Shown here piece by piece: positions 1-7,649 of a stretch of 64,000 bases of DNA. Location of the stretch: positions 62,001 through 126,000 of the forward strand of contig NZ_VOMB01000027.1 of assembly GCF_019050325.1 (NCBI RefSeq). Reading direction: 5' to 3'. The stretch's first letter is position 1. Each line of letters begins with the position of its first letter. Below the pieces are notes generated by a model. The model was not told the DNA's origin and did no database searches. It worked only from the letters and a program-made list of their open reading frames with translations. The position numbers and the translations under genes are program-made. This DNA comes from [Mycobacterium] fortunisiensis. Its GTDB lineage: Bacteria; Actinomycetota; Actinomycetes; Mycobacteriales; Mycobacteriaceae.

Positions 1-4
1 CGAC

Positions 5-232
5 ATGTTGAGAACGATCGGCCGCACCCTCGATCACAAGATGAAGGTCTCCGAATACATCGGGATGTTGATCCTCATCGGGATTCCGTACGGGATCATC
101 GGGGTGGTGTGGACACTGACCCACACTTCCCACCTGTCCGGGATAGACAGCTTCTGGGACCAGATGATCTCCTTCCTCGGATCGATCGTGTGCTGGCCCG
201 TGCTGACCTTCGCCGACGTCACGATGACCTAG
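5..232 (+). CDS. Small membrane protein, copy A1
   Basis: This 75-residue protein has a hydrophobic segment at about residues 17-38 and a second one near the C terminus ending in the motif VTMT. It is a clear paralogue of the protein two genes downstream: both share the stretches LILIGIPY, WTLTHT and SFLGSIVCWPVL. No known domain was recognised. It is probably an inner-membrane protein of a small operon with the next two genes. The start sits at the window edge, so the upstream context is unseen; the alignment with its paralogue supports this start. Confidence 0.6.
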   Translation: MLRTIGRTLDHKMKVSEYIGMLILIGIPYGIIGVVWTLTHTSHLSGIDSFWDQMISFLGSIVCWPVLTFADVTMT

Positions 233-245
233 GAGGACACCCGCG

Positions 246-437
246 ATGATGGTTTTGGTCCGTCTCATCGACGTCGGCATGGAGTACGTGAAGCTGCTGC
301 TGGGGCTCAACGGCGGGCCGGCCCGCCGCACCCTGGCCTGGATCTCTTTCCTGTCCTTGATATGTGCGGGCGTGGCGCTGATCGCGTGGGGCGTCTGGGC
401 CATCCCGATGCTCGTCGACACCCTGAACGGACACTGA
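246..437 (+). CDS. Small membrane protein, copy B
   Basis: A 63-residue protein with one strong membrane segment at about residues 28-50 (ISFLSLICAGVALIAWGVWA) after an amphipathic N-terminal part. A good AGGAGG ribosome-binding site lies at 231-236, overlapping the stop of the previous gene, so the two are likely co-translated. Its stop codon overlaps the next start in TGATG. It lies between two paralogues, giving an A-B-A order. Function unknown. Confidence 0.6.
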   Translation: MMVLVRLIDVGMEYVKLLLGLNGGPARRTLAWISFLSLICAGVALIAWGVWAIPMLVDTLNGH

Positions 438-655
438 TGATCGGCAAAATCCTGGAACACGAGATGAAGCTCTCCGAGCTTCTCGGGCTGCTGATCCTGA
501 TCGGGATTCCCTACTTCCTGGTCGGTGTCGGGTGGACGCTCACCCACACCGCACATCTGGAGGGCATCCACAACAACACCGACAAGGTGGTCTCGTTCCT
601 CGGCTCCATCGTGTGCTGGCCGGTGCTGTTGATCTCCAACGTCACGATGACCTAG
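437..655 (+). CDS. Small membrane protein, copy A2
   Basis: A 72-residue protein homologous to the first gene of the window, with the shared motifs LILIGIPY, WTLTHT and a VTMT C terminus. The ATG at 437 overlaps the stop of the preceding gene (TGATG), which argues for translational coupling, and aligns with the paralogue's start. Two hydrophobic segments suggest a membrane protein. It ends only a few bases before the convergent carotenoid oxygenase gene. Function unknown. Confidence 0.6.
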   Translation: MIGKILEHEMKLSELLGLLILIGIPYFLVGVGWTLTHTAHLEGIHNNTDKVVSFLGSIVCWPVLLISNVTMT

Positions 656-662
656 GTGCCGC

Positions 663-1973
663 TCACGCCCTGATCCAGTTCCCGTGGAACCCGTACGGCA
701 CGCGTTGCGGCAGTGCGATCTTCGCGACGGGCTTCCCACCGAAGTCCGCGGCATCGAGGATCACCAGATCGCTGCCGTCGCGCTCGGGGTTGTAGACGTA
801 GCCCAGGTACCAGCCATTGCTCTCGTCGGCCGGGCCCGCGCCGGGGACGAACACCGCTTCCCCAGGCCCGCCGGTCCCCAGGTCGTGCCGGACGCCGACG
901 CCGGTGGCCAGGTCGTAGCGGATCCAGGCGTTGCCCGCGACGGACACCGCGTACCGGGCGGGCAGACCGGCCAGCCGATCGTCGATGCGGGGGAACTCCA
1001 CCCCGGCATCGTCGAGCTGACGTTCGGCGACAGTGCTGGCGGCCAGGTCGATGCGCCATTCCCACAGCACTCCGTCGACGTCGAACCCGCCGTCGGTGCG
1101 CCACAGCTCCGGATAGCGCACTGCCTGCAGCACAATCGAATTGCCGTCGTCGTGCGCGTTGGCCACGTGGAACACGTAGCACGGGTCGATGTCGAACCAG
1201 CGGATCGGCGCGTCGGGATCGTCGCGGCGCAGCACGCCGAACCGGGCGCCGTAGTCATCGCTCCAGCGGTACGGCATGTCCCCCTCGCCGCGGATCGCCA
1301 CGTCGAGATCGAACACCACCGGCAGGTCCATAAAGATCACGTGGTCGGCGGTCATCGCGAAGTCATGCATCATGGTGTGCGCCTTGACATCCACCGGCCG
1401 GTTGAGCACCAGCTCGCCGGCCGCGTCGGCGCGGTGATAGGTGACGTAGGGCTCGACGATGCTGCCGTAGCCGAAGAAGTGGAGCTCACCGCTGGTCGGG
1501 CAGATCTTGGGATGTGCGGTCATCGAGTCGACGAGCTTGCCGCCGAAGTCGTAGGCGCCCACGGTTTCCAGATCGTCGGTGATCTGGTACGGCAGTGAGG
1601 ATTCCACCAGCGCCAGGGTCTTGCCCGCGTGGTTGACGACGTGCGTGTTGGCGACGGCCGCACGCAGGTTGCGGCTGCCGTCGGCGTTGTAGAGCGGGAA
1701 GTCCTCGATGAAGCTGTCGGTGCGCACCCAGCGGTTGCGGTACCACTTGGCCGCACCGTCTTCGATGCGCACGCCGTGGATCATGCCGTCGCCGGTGAAC
1801 CAGTGGGCGGTGGCCTGGCGCGGGTTGGGCCCGTTGCGCAGGTACCAGCCGTCGAGTTCGGCAGGGATCGCGCCGGTGACGGGCAGGTCGTATTCGGTGA
1901 GCTCGTCGGCGACGGGCGCATAGTTACCGCGACGGAAGAAGTCGGTTTCACCGATCGGCAGGGCGGAAGTCAT
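663..1973 (-). CDS. Carotenoid oxygenase (RPE65/CCD family)
   Basis: The protein (436 residues from the ATG at 1973) belongs to the carotenoid/stilbene cleavage oxygenases, which use a non-haem iron held by four histidines to split polyenes or related alkenes. The four expected histidine motifs are visible: TAHPK, HTMMHDFA, HVANAHDDG and, at the C terminus, YGFHGNW. The N terminus has the family signature of a substrate entry region (YLRNGPNP). The start at 1973 was preferred to the upstream 2009 because the extra 12 residues overlap the putative operator and the divergent promoter. It faces a PadR regulator across 58 bp, suggesting that it is the regulator's target. The substrate cannot be told from sequence. 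Confidence 0.9.
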   Translation of the reverse strand: MTSALPIGETDFFRRGNYAPVADELTEYDLPVTGAIPAELDGWYLRNGPNPRQATAHWFTGDGMIHGVRIEDGAAKWYRNRWVRTDSFIEDFPLYNADGSRNLRAAVANTHVVNHAGKTLALVESSLPYQITDDLETVGAYDFGGKLVDSMTAHPKICPTSGELHFFGYGSIVEPYVTYHRADAAGELVLNRPVDVKAHTMMHDFAMTADHVIFMDLPVVFDLDVAIRGEGDMPYRWSDDYGARFGVLRRDDPDAPIRWFDIDPCYVFHVANAHDDGNSIVLQAVRYPELWRTDGGFDVDGVLWEWRIDLAASTVAERQLDDAGVEFPRIDDRLAGLPARYAVSVAGNAWIRYDLATGVGVRHDLGTGGPGEAVFVPGAGPADESNGWYLGYVYNPERDGSDLVILDAADFGGKPVAKIALPQRVPYGFHGNWIRA

Positions 1974-1984
1974 ACCGAACACGC

Positions 1985-2008
1985 TGACATTCCATAACTG
2001 ACATGTCA
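1985..2008. promoter_or_regulatory. Putative PadR operator
   Basis: Between the divergent oxygenase and padR starts lies a perfect 10-bp palindrome, TGACATGTCA (1999-2008), preceded by a half-copy TGACAT (1985-1990). PadR proteins typically bind ATGT/ACAT-type dyads in such divergent gaps, so this is a likely operator for the adjacent regulator; binding itself is inferred. Confidence 0.45.
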
Positions 2009-2031
2009 AGAGTGGAGGCTAAACTGCCACC

Positions 2032-2538
2032 ATGAGTCTGCGAATGGCCGCACTGGGCCTGCTGGCACAACATCCGGGTAGCGGATACGACCTGCTCAAG
2101 CGCTTCGAGAAATCCATGGCCAATGTCTGGCCGGCCACCCAGAGCCAGCTCTACGGCGAGCTCAACAAGCTGGCCGCCGCCGGGTTGATCGAGGTGTCGG
2201 CGGTGGGTGCGCGCGGGCGCAAGGAATACCGCGCCACCCCCGACGGCCGCGCCGAGCTGGCCCGCTGGATCGCCGACCCGGCCGACGATCCACCCGAACG
2301 CAGCGCCGAGCTGCTGCGGGTGTTCCTGCTCAGCGAAATCCCCCGCGACCAGGCACGCGAGCACCTCAACGCGCTCGCCGACCATGCCGAGGCCGAGGTG
2401 GCAAGGCTCAAGGAGCTCGAGGCGTCCATCCACTGGAGCGATTCCGACGAGGACTTCTACGCCCACGCCGCCCTGGAGTTCGGCCTGCGGATCAACGCCA
2501 TGCAAGCAAAATGGGCCAGGGACGTTGCATCGCGATAG
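2032..2538 (+). CDS. PadR family transcriptional regulator
   Basis: A 168-residue PadR protein with an N-terminal winged helix-turn-helix at about residues 5-80 (SGYDLLKRFE, then TQSQLYGELNKLAAAGLIE) and a C-terminal helical dimerisation part. PadR proteins are usually repressors released by small phenolic or hydrophobic ligands. It is divergent from a carotenoid oxygenase, its probable target. A TAAACT hexamer at 2020-2025 ends six bases before the ATG, so the mRNA is probably leaderless. Confidence 0.85.
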   Translation: MSLRMAALGLLAQHPGSGYDLLKRFEKSMANVWPATQSQLYGELNKLAAAGLIEVSAVGARGRKEYRATPDGRAELARWIADPADDPPERSAELLRVFLLSEIPRDQAREHLNALADHAEAEVARLKELEASIHWSDSDEDFYAHAALEFGLRINAMQAKWARDVASR

Positions 2539-2552
2539 ATTGCGATATATCG
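2529..2552. promoter_or_regulatory. Palindromic operator upstream of second PadR gene
   Basis: Two palindromes, ATCGCGAT (2529-2536) and CGATATATCG (2543-2552), stand about 60 bp before the next padR-like gene and overlap the end of the previous one. They are the most AT-rich part of this stretch and would suit autoregulation by the downstream PadR protein. Assignment is by position and symmetry only. Confidence 0.4.
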
Positions 2553-2608
2553 TTGACCTATCGGAAGCGCCGTGTGGTGCTTCTCAACGACAACGAAGGA
2601 CTCATCCC

Positions 2609-3331
2609 ATGAACAACCCATTCAACCCTCCCACCGGCGGTTTCGGCTTCGTTCCCGTCGGCCGCGAAGAGGCCCGCATCATGTTCCGCAACGCCCGCAC
2701 CGCCCGTCGGGAAATGCGCGACCAGCTGCGCGCGCAGGCCGGTGGTCCTGGCTTCGGCCCCGGTTTCGGCCCGGGCTTCGGTGGCCCCGGCTTTGGCCCC
2801 GGCCCCGGCTTCGGGTTCGATCCGCGCGGCGGTTTCGGCTTCGGACCCGGTGGCCGCGGCGGACGTCGCGGGCACGGCGGACGACGCGGACGACGCGGTG
2901 ATGTCCGCGCGGCCATCCTCACGCTGCTGGCCGAACGGCCCATGCACGGTTACGAAATGACCCAGGAAATCGCCACCCGCAGCAACAACCTGTGGAAGCC
3001 CAGCCCGGGTTCGGTGTATCCGACGCTGCAACTGCTGGTCGACGAGGGCTTGATCGCGCCGGCCGAAACCGACGGCAACAAGAAGACTTTCGAGCTGACC
3101 ACCGATGGCCGGCAGGCCGCGGCCGGCATCGAGACCCCACCGTGGGAGCAGTTCGTCGCCGACCAAGAAGACGAGACTCCCGGCCACGAGAACCTTCGCG
3201 GCGCCCTCGGTCAGCTGATGGCCGCCGTCGGGCAGTCGAGCTTCACCGCCAACGAGGACCAGCAAGAGCGCATCCTCGACATCGTCAACAACGCCCGCCG
3301 CGAGATCTACCAGATCCTCGGCGAGGAGTAG
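2609..3331 (+). CDS. PadR family regulator with Gly/Phe-rich N-terminal region
   Basis: The 240-residue product has a basic N-terminal segment (about 1-45), a low-complexity Gly/Phe/Pro-rich region of roughly residues 46-80 (repeats of GPGF), a Gly/Arg-rich linker (GRRGHGGRRGRRGD) and then a PadR winged helix at about 95-175 (ERPMHGYEMTQEI, SPGSVYPTLQLLVDEGLIAP). The C-terminal part is helical. The ATG at 2609 has a GAAGGA ribosome-binding site eight bases upstream. The regulator core is certain; the disordered extension is unusual for the size of the family and may mediate DNA contacts or self-association. It is followed by a strong hairpin. Confidence 0.85.
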   Translation: MNNPFNPPTGGFGFVPVGREEARIMFRNARTARREMRDQLRAQAGGPGFGPGFGPGFGGPGFGPGPGFGFDPRGGFGFGPGGRGGRRGHGGRRGRRGDVRAAILTLLAERPMHGYEMTQEIATRSNNLWKPSPGSVYPTLQLLVDEGLIAPAETDGNKKTFELTTDGRQAAAGIETPPWEQFVADQEDETPGHENLRGALGQLMAAVGQSSFTANEDQQERILDIVNNARREIYQILGEE

Positions 3332-3375
3332 GACGAGGGGCGCAACACTACTCACGTTGCTTAGCCAGACTCTAG

Positions 3376-3414
3376 GTGGCGGGTTACGGCTCAATGGTGA
3401 CCGTAATCCGCCAC
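3376..3414 (+). terminator. Hairpin terminator after padR-like gene
   Basis: A 14-bp stem with a single G-T type mismatch pairs 3376-3389 (GTGGCGGGTTACGG) with 3401-3414 around an 11-nt loop, 45 bp after the stop codon. There is no T-run, as is common for mycobacterial terminators. Confidence 0.5.
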
Positions 3415-3515
3415 ATAGAGCTCCTCGAAGCCCATCCGCCGGGCAACCCGACGCCTGGCCACTGGCCGAGGCGGTAATGAACGCCCGGCTCGGGCCGCCC
3501 CGTAGGCTGCCCCAC

Positions 3516-4199
3516 GTGGACAGTCTCGTCACCGTCATCGTCCCGGCGCTGGTCGCCGTCCTGACCGCCGCCGGCGCCGTCATCGGGCTTCAGTTCCGTG
3601 ACGCCGATGCCTATGAGCGTCGACGTGGCTTCTGGCAGTGGCTGCTGGTGCTCCTGGCCGCGGCCGCGACCATGGGCGCGGTCGGCTCGGCCTCCGGCGT
3701 CGGCAAGCCGATCGAAGCCGCGCTCATGACCGCGCTCGCAGTGGCCGCCGTCATCCTCGGCCACGTGATGTGGCGGCGGCGGGTTCCCGACGCCGAACCC
3801 CGGATCGTGGCGATCGCCACCGCCTCCGCGATGTGCGCGGTGTTGGTGATCGTCGGGGCGGTGTCGCTGATCTACGTCAAGGACAAGGGCTGCCGGCAGG
3901 CCGATCTCCTGGTGCAGTACACCCGCGCCAGCTCCGGCGCGATCATGCCCGCCTTCCAAGCCAATCAGGGACCGACGACGGCCGACTACGAGAACTGGTC
4001 CAAGCTGATTCGCGAAGCCGCCGACCAGGTGACCGCCGGCGACGTCGCCCCGCACGCGAAGCGGCTCGGCGAGCTGGCCGAGCAGATCACCGACGCCGCA
4101 CGCAACCATGACAAGGCCAAGCACGCCGTTCTGGGTGCGCAGTACTACGACGAGTTCAACTCGATCCTGACCCGGTGCCAGATCGACCTGACCAGCTAG
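3516..4199 (+). CDS. Membrane protein of unknown function
   Basis: From the GTG at 3516 the product has 227 residues with four hydrophobic segments in the first 130 residues (the last near MCAVLVIVGAVSLIYV), then a soluble helical C-terminal domain rich in Ala and charged residues. The GTG was chosen because a TAGGCT hexamer (3503-3508) lies exactly seven bases before it, the leaderless spacing; an upstream in-frame ATG at 3477 is the alternative. Its stop codon overlaps the stop of the convergent glpK gene in CTAG. No family was recognised. Confidence 0.65.
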   Translation: MDSLVTVIVPALVAVLTAAGAVIGLQFRDADAYERRRGFWQWLLVLLAAAATMGAVGSASGVGKPIEAALMTALAVAAVILGHVMWRRRVPDAEPRIVAIATASAMCAVLVIVGAVSLIYVKDKGCRQADLLVQYTRASSGAIMPAFQANQGPTTADYENWSKLIREAADQVTAGDVAPHAKRLGELAEQITDAARNHDKAKHAVLGAQYYDEFNSILTRCQIDLTS

Positions 4200-5710
4200 A
4201 CCTCGACCCAATCCAACGTGCGGTCAACGGCTTTGCGCCAGCCGGCGTAACCCGTCCGGCGGGCCTCGTCGTCCCACTGCGGGCTCCAGCGTTGACCCTC
4301 CTGCCAGTTGGCCCGTAGATCCTCGGCGTTCTCCCAGAAGCCGACCGCCAGGCCGGCCGCGTACGCCGCGCCCAGCGCGGTGGTCTCGGCGACCACGGGT
4401 TTGATCACATCGACCCCGAGCACATCGGCCTGGATCTGCATGCACAGCGAGTTGGCGGTGATCCCGCCGTCGACCTTGAGAACCTCAAGGTGCACACCGG
4501 AATCGGCTTCCATCGCGTCGACCACGTCGCGGCTCTGGTAACAGATCGCCTCCAGCGTGGCGCGGGCCAGATGCGCGTTGGTGTTGTAGCGGGACAGCCC
4601 GACGATCGCGCCGCGGGCGTCCGAACGCCAATACGGGGCGAACAAGCCGGAGAACGCCGGCACGAAGTACACCCCGCCGTTGTCGGTCACCTGCCGGGCC
4701 AGCGCCTCACTCTGGGACGCTCCACTGATGATGCCCAGTTGGTCGCGCAGCCACTGCACGGCCGATCCGGTCACCGCGATCGAACCCTCCAGCGCGTAAA
4801 CGGGTTTCGCGTCGCCGAATTGATAGCACACCGTGGTGAGCAGACCGTTGTCGGAACGGACGATCTTCTCCCCGGTGTTGAGCAGCAGGAAATTCCCTGT
4901 GCCATAGGTGTTCTTGGCTTCGCCGGCGGCCAGGCACACCTGGCCCACCATCGCGGCCTGCTGATCGCCCAGCACCCCGGTGACCGGAACCTGCCCGGCC
5001 AGTGGACCGTCGTCGCGGGTGATCCCGAAGGACTCCGGATACGACGACGGCTTGATCTCGGGCAGCATCTGCCGGGGAATCGAGAAGAAGGACAACAACT
5101 CGTCGTCCCAGTCCAGGGTCTCCAGGTTCATCAGCATGGTGCGGCTGGCGTTGGTGACGTCGGTGACATGGCTGCCGCCGCGGTACCCACCGGTGAGGTT
5201 CCACGTCACCCAGGCGTCGGCGGTGCCGAAGATCGCGTCACCGTTCTCGGCGTCGCGCCGGACCCCGTCGACGTTCTCCAGGATCCACTGGATCTTGCCG
5301 GCCGAGAAGTACGTCGCCGGCGGCAAGCCGGCCTTGCGCCGGATCACGTCGCCGCGCCCGTCGCGGTCCAACGCGGCGGCGATCCGATCGGTGCGGGTGT
5401 CCTGCCAGACGATCGCGTTGTGGTACGGGCGGCCGGTGTGCCGGTTCCACACCAGGGTGGTCTCGCGCTGGTTGGTGATACCGAGCGCCGCCAGGTCGCC
5501 GGCCGACAGATTCGTCTTGTTCAGCGCGGTCATGATCACCGAGGCGGTCCGCTCCCAGATCTCGACCGGATTGTGTTCCACCCACCCGGCCCTGTGCATG
5601 ATCTGCTCATGTTCGAGCTGGTGACGGCCCACCTCGGCGCCGTCGTGATCGAAGATCATGCATCGGGTGCTGGTGGTGCCCTGATCGATTGCAGCTACGA
5701 AGTCGGCCAC
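4196..5710 (-). CDS. glpK: Glycerol kinase
   Basis: This 504-residue protein matches glycerol kinase over its full length. It phosphorylates glycerol with ATP to glycerol 3-phosphate in the cytoplasm, the entry step for glycerol use and a source of lipid backbones. Visible FGGY-kinase features include the N-terminal phosphate-binding DQGTTSTR, the substrate region ITNQRET, FSGLFAPYWR, and the C-terminal DGGITANS and TTALGAAYAAG motifs. It starts with GTG. Only 18 bp separate it from the divergent methyltransferase gene. It corresponds to Rv3696c by synteny. Confidence 0.97.
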   Translation of the reverse strand: MADFVAAIDQGTTSTRCMIFDHDGAEVGRHQLEHEQIMHRAGWVEHNPVEIWERTASVIMTALNKTNLSAGDLAALGITNQRETTLVWNRHTGRPYHNAIVWQDTRTDRIAAALDRDGRGDVIRRKAGLPPATYFSAGKIQWILENVDGVRRDAENGDAIFGTADAWVTWNLTGGYRGGSHVTDVTNASRTMLMNLETLDWDDELLSFFSIPRQMLPEIKPSSYPESFGITRDDGPLAGQVPVTGVLGDQQAAMVGQVCLAAGEAKNTYGTGNFLLLNTGEKIVRSDNGLLTTVCYQFGDAKPVYALEGSIAVTGSAVQWLRDQLGIISGASQSEALARQVTDNGGVYFVPAFSGLFAPYWRSDARGAIVGLSRYNTNAHLARATLEAICYQSRDVVDAMEADSGVHLEVLKVDGGITANSLCMQIQADVLGVDVIKPVVAETTALGAAYAAGLAVGFWENAEDLRANWQEGQRWSPQWDDEARRTGYAGWRKAVDRTLDWVEV

Positions 5711-5728
5711 TGGTACATCATGGCTTAC

Positions 5729-6484
5729 ATGGCCGCTGACTCAACCGATATCGATCGCATGCCCCGTGGCGGGCCGGACGCGTCATGCCTCGACCGGTTG
5801 CTGGAGACCGATCGCCCCGAGTACCTGGACCGCGATGACGTCGACGACGGCGTGAAGCGCAGCGTGATCCGCGCGCTGGAGTGGACCGGGGAGTTCTTCG
5901 GCAACCACGACAAGTTCGCGGCCACCGCGCTCGACCTGATCGCCGGGGTGCCCGATCCGAAAATCCTCGAGCTGGGCGCCGGCCACGGCCAGGTGTCGCG
6001 CAAGCTGCTGGAGAATCACCCGACCGCGCAGCTGACCGTCACCGACATCAATCCGGTCTCGGTGGCCAACATCGCGGCCGGCGAGCTGGGCAGCCATCCG
6101 CGGGCCGTGGTGCGCGAGATGGACGCCACCGCCATCGACGCCCCCGACAAGAGCTTTGACCTGGCCATCTTCGCGCTGTCTTTCCATCACCTGCGGCCCG
6201 CGGCGGCGTCTCGGGTGTTCGCCGAGGGCACGCGGGTCGCCGATCAGTTGCTCATCATCGACCTGCCGCGGCCACCGGCCCCGTTGCACCTGGTGCGGCT
6301 CGCCACGATGCTGCCGTTCGCGCCGGTGGTGCCATTCGTGCACGACGGCATCATCAGCTCGCTGCGCAGCTACAGCCCGTCAGCCCTGCGGCGTCTGGCC
6401 CGGCACGCCGACCCGTCGATCGAGGTCGAACTGCGCGGCGGGCTGATGACGCCGCAGGTCGTCATCGCCCGCGCGGCCGGGTGA
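5729..6484 (+). CDS. Class I SAM-dependent methyltransferase
   Basis: A 251-residue cytoplasmic methyltransferase with a Rossmann-type SAM fold. Motif I is ILELGAGHGQ (about residues 79-88), the acidic residue after strand 2 is in VTDINP, and a FALSFHHL motif follows. The substrate is unknown; the C-terminal half has hydrophobic stretches that might contact membrane lipids. The ATG at 5729 was preferred to the in-frame ATG at 5720 because a CATCAT hexamer lies seven bases ahead; either is possible. The 3' end overlaps the convergent acyltransferase gene by 23 bp. Confidence 0.75.
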   Translation: MAADSTDIDRMPRGGPDASCLDRLLETDRPEYLDRDDVDDGVKRSVIRALEWTGEFFGNHDKFAATALDLIAGVPDPKILELGAGHGQVSRKLLENHPTAQLTVTDINPVSVANIAAGELGSHPRAVVREMDATAIDAPDKSFDLAIFALSFHHLRPAAASRVFAEGTRVADQLLIIDLPRPPAPLHLVRLATMLPFAPVVPFVHDGIISSLRSYSPSALRRLARHADPSIEVELRGGLMTPQVVIARAAG

Positions 6485-7601
6485 GCCGGTGCAGCAGCCA
6501 CGCGAACGGAATGGTCGCCGCCAGTGTGACCGCGAAAAGCACTGTGGCCGAACCGGTATAGACGTTCCACCCCAAAACGAATTCCAGCACCAGATCCATG
6601 GCGACCACATGCAGCAGGAAGATCTCATAGGAGATCTCCCCCAGCCACACCATGGGCCGGCTGCCCATCACCCGCGCATAGAGCCCGCCGCCGCTCAGCG
6701 CCAACGGCGCCACCACCAGCGTGGCGATGAGCGCATAGAACATGGTTTTGGCCACGTCCTCGGTCAGGCCCAGGGACACGGCCGTGGTGACGCCGGCGAT
6801 CGGGGTGGACACCACCAGATAGCAGGCCAACGCCAACGGCAACGTCGCCAGCGCATAACAGCGCACCCCCATGGTGCCCAGCACCGCCAGCACCATGCCG
6901 CCGACGAACCAGACCAGATAATGCGGCAGCCAGGTGCCACCGCCCACCGGTAACCAATTGTTGTGCAGTAACACAAGCCACAGCGGGCTGACCGCGGCCA
7001 GCACCGCCAGGCCGGCCAGCAGCACGACCGGACGAAACCGTCTGCGGCACAACGCCACCAGCAACAGGTAGGCCAGCAGCGGCAGCACCGCGTAGAACGC
7101 GACCTCGACCGCCAGACTCCACATCTGGCTCAGGCCCTGATGCAGGTAAGCGGCAAAGTAGTTGTCGCTGTAGATCTGGGTCAGGGTGAGGTTGCGCAGC
7201 AGGCCGGTCCAGGTGTGCCCGGGATTCGGTTGCACCGGCCGGATTTCGTAGATGCCGTAGACCACCAGGACGGTGAACACATAGGCGGGCATGATGCGGC
7301 GGAACCGATTACGCGCGTAGCGTCGGGTACTGGGCGCCTCCGCCCCGGCCGCGGCGGCCTGCACCCACGGACGGAACAGCAGCAGCCCGGAGAGCACGAA
7401 GAAGATCGCCACCCCGACCTCAAGGCGCGCACTCATCAGACCCAGGTAGCCCTGCGACAACAGGCCGGTGCCGTAGGCGGCGTGGGTGCCCATCACAGTC
7501 AGCGCCGCCACTGCGCGCACCCCGGTGAGCGACGCGACGCGGTCGGCGTGTGAGACCTGTTCGAGCCCGCCCTGGTCGTCCTCCTCCGCCGCTGAGCTCA
7601 T
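6462..7601 (-). CDS. Acyltransferase 3 family membrane protein
   Basis: A 379-residue integral membrane protein of the acyltransferase 3 (OafA/NodX) family, which O-acylates surface sugars or lipids. Near the N terminus, RVASLTGVRAVAALTVMGTH matches the family's first motif, followed by VAIFFVLSGLLLFRPW and RYARNRFRRIMPAY. About ten membrane segments follow, with the conserved WSLAVEVAFY in the middle. The start at 7601 follows directly from the family N terminus; a much longer reading frame upstream is antisense to the next gene. The acceptor is unknown. Confidence 0.88.
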   Translation of the reverse strand: MSSAAEEDDQGGLEQVSHADRVASLTGVRAVAALTVMGTHAAYGTGLLSQGYLGLMSARLEVGVAIFFVLSGLLLFRPWVQAAAAGAEAPSTRRYARNRFRRIMPAYVFTVLVVYGIYEIRPVQPNPGHTWTGLLRNLTLTQIYSDNYFAAYLHQGLSQMWSLAVEVAFYAVLPLLAYLLLVALCRRRFRPVVLLAGLAVLAAVSPLWLVLLHNNWLPVGGGTWLPHYLVWFVGGMVLAVLGTMGVRCYALATLPLALACYLVVSTPIAGVTTAVSLGLTEDVAKTMFYALIATLVVAPLALSGGGLYARVMGSRPMVWLGEISYEIFLLHVVAMDLVLEFVLGWNVYTGSATVLFAVTLAATIPFAWLLHRLTRPRGR

Positions 7602-7649
7602 TTGGCCATTCTGCTGCGCGTCGGGCCTTTCGCGTTGTTGCATCGCGGT

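Noticed and set aside
4490..5728. Long upstream extension of the methyltransferase frame
   Set aside because: It is antisense to glpK; the methyltransferase fold begins after 5729.
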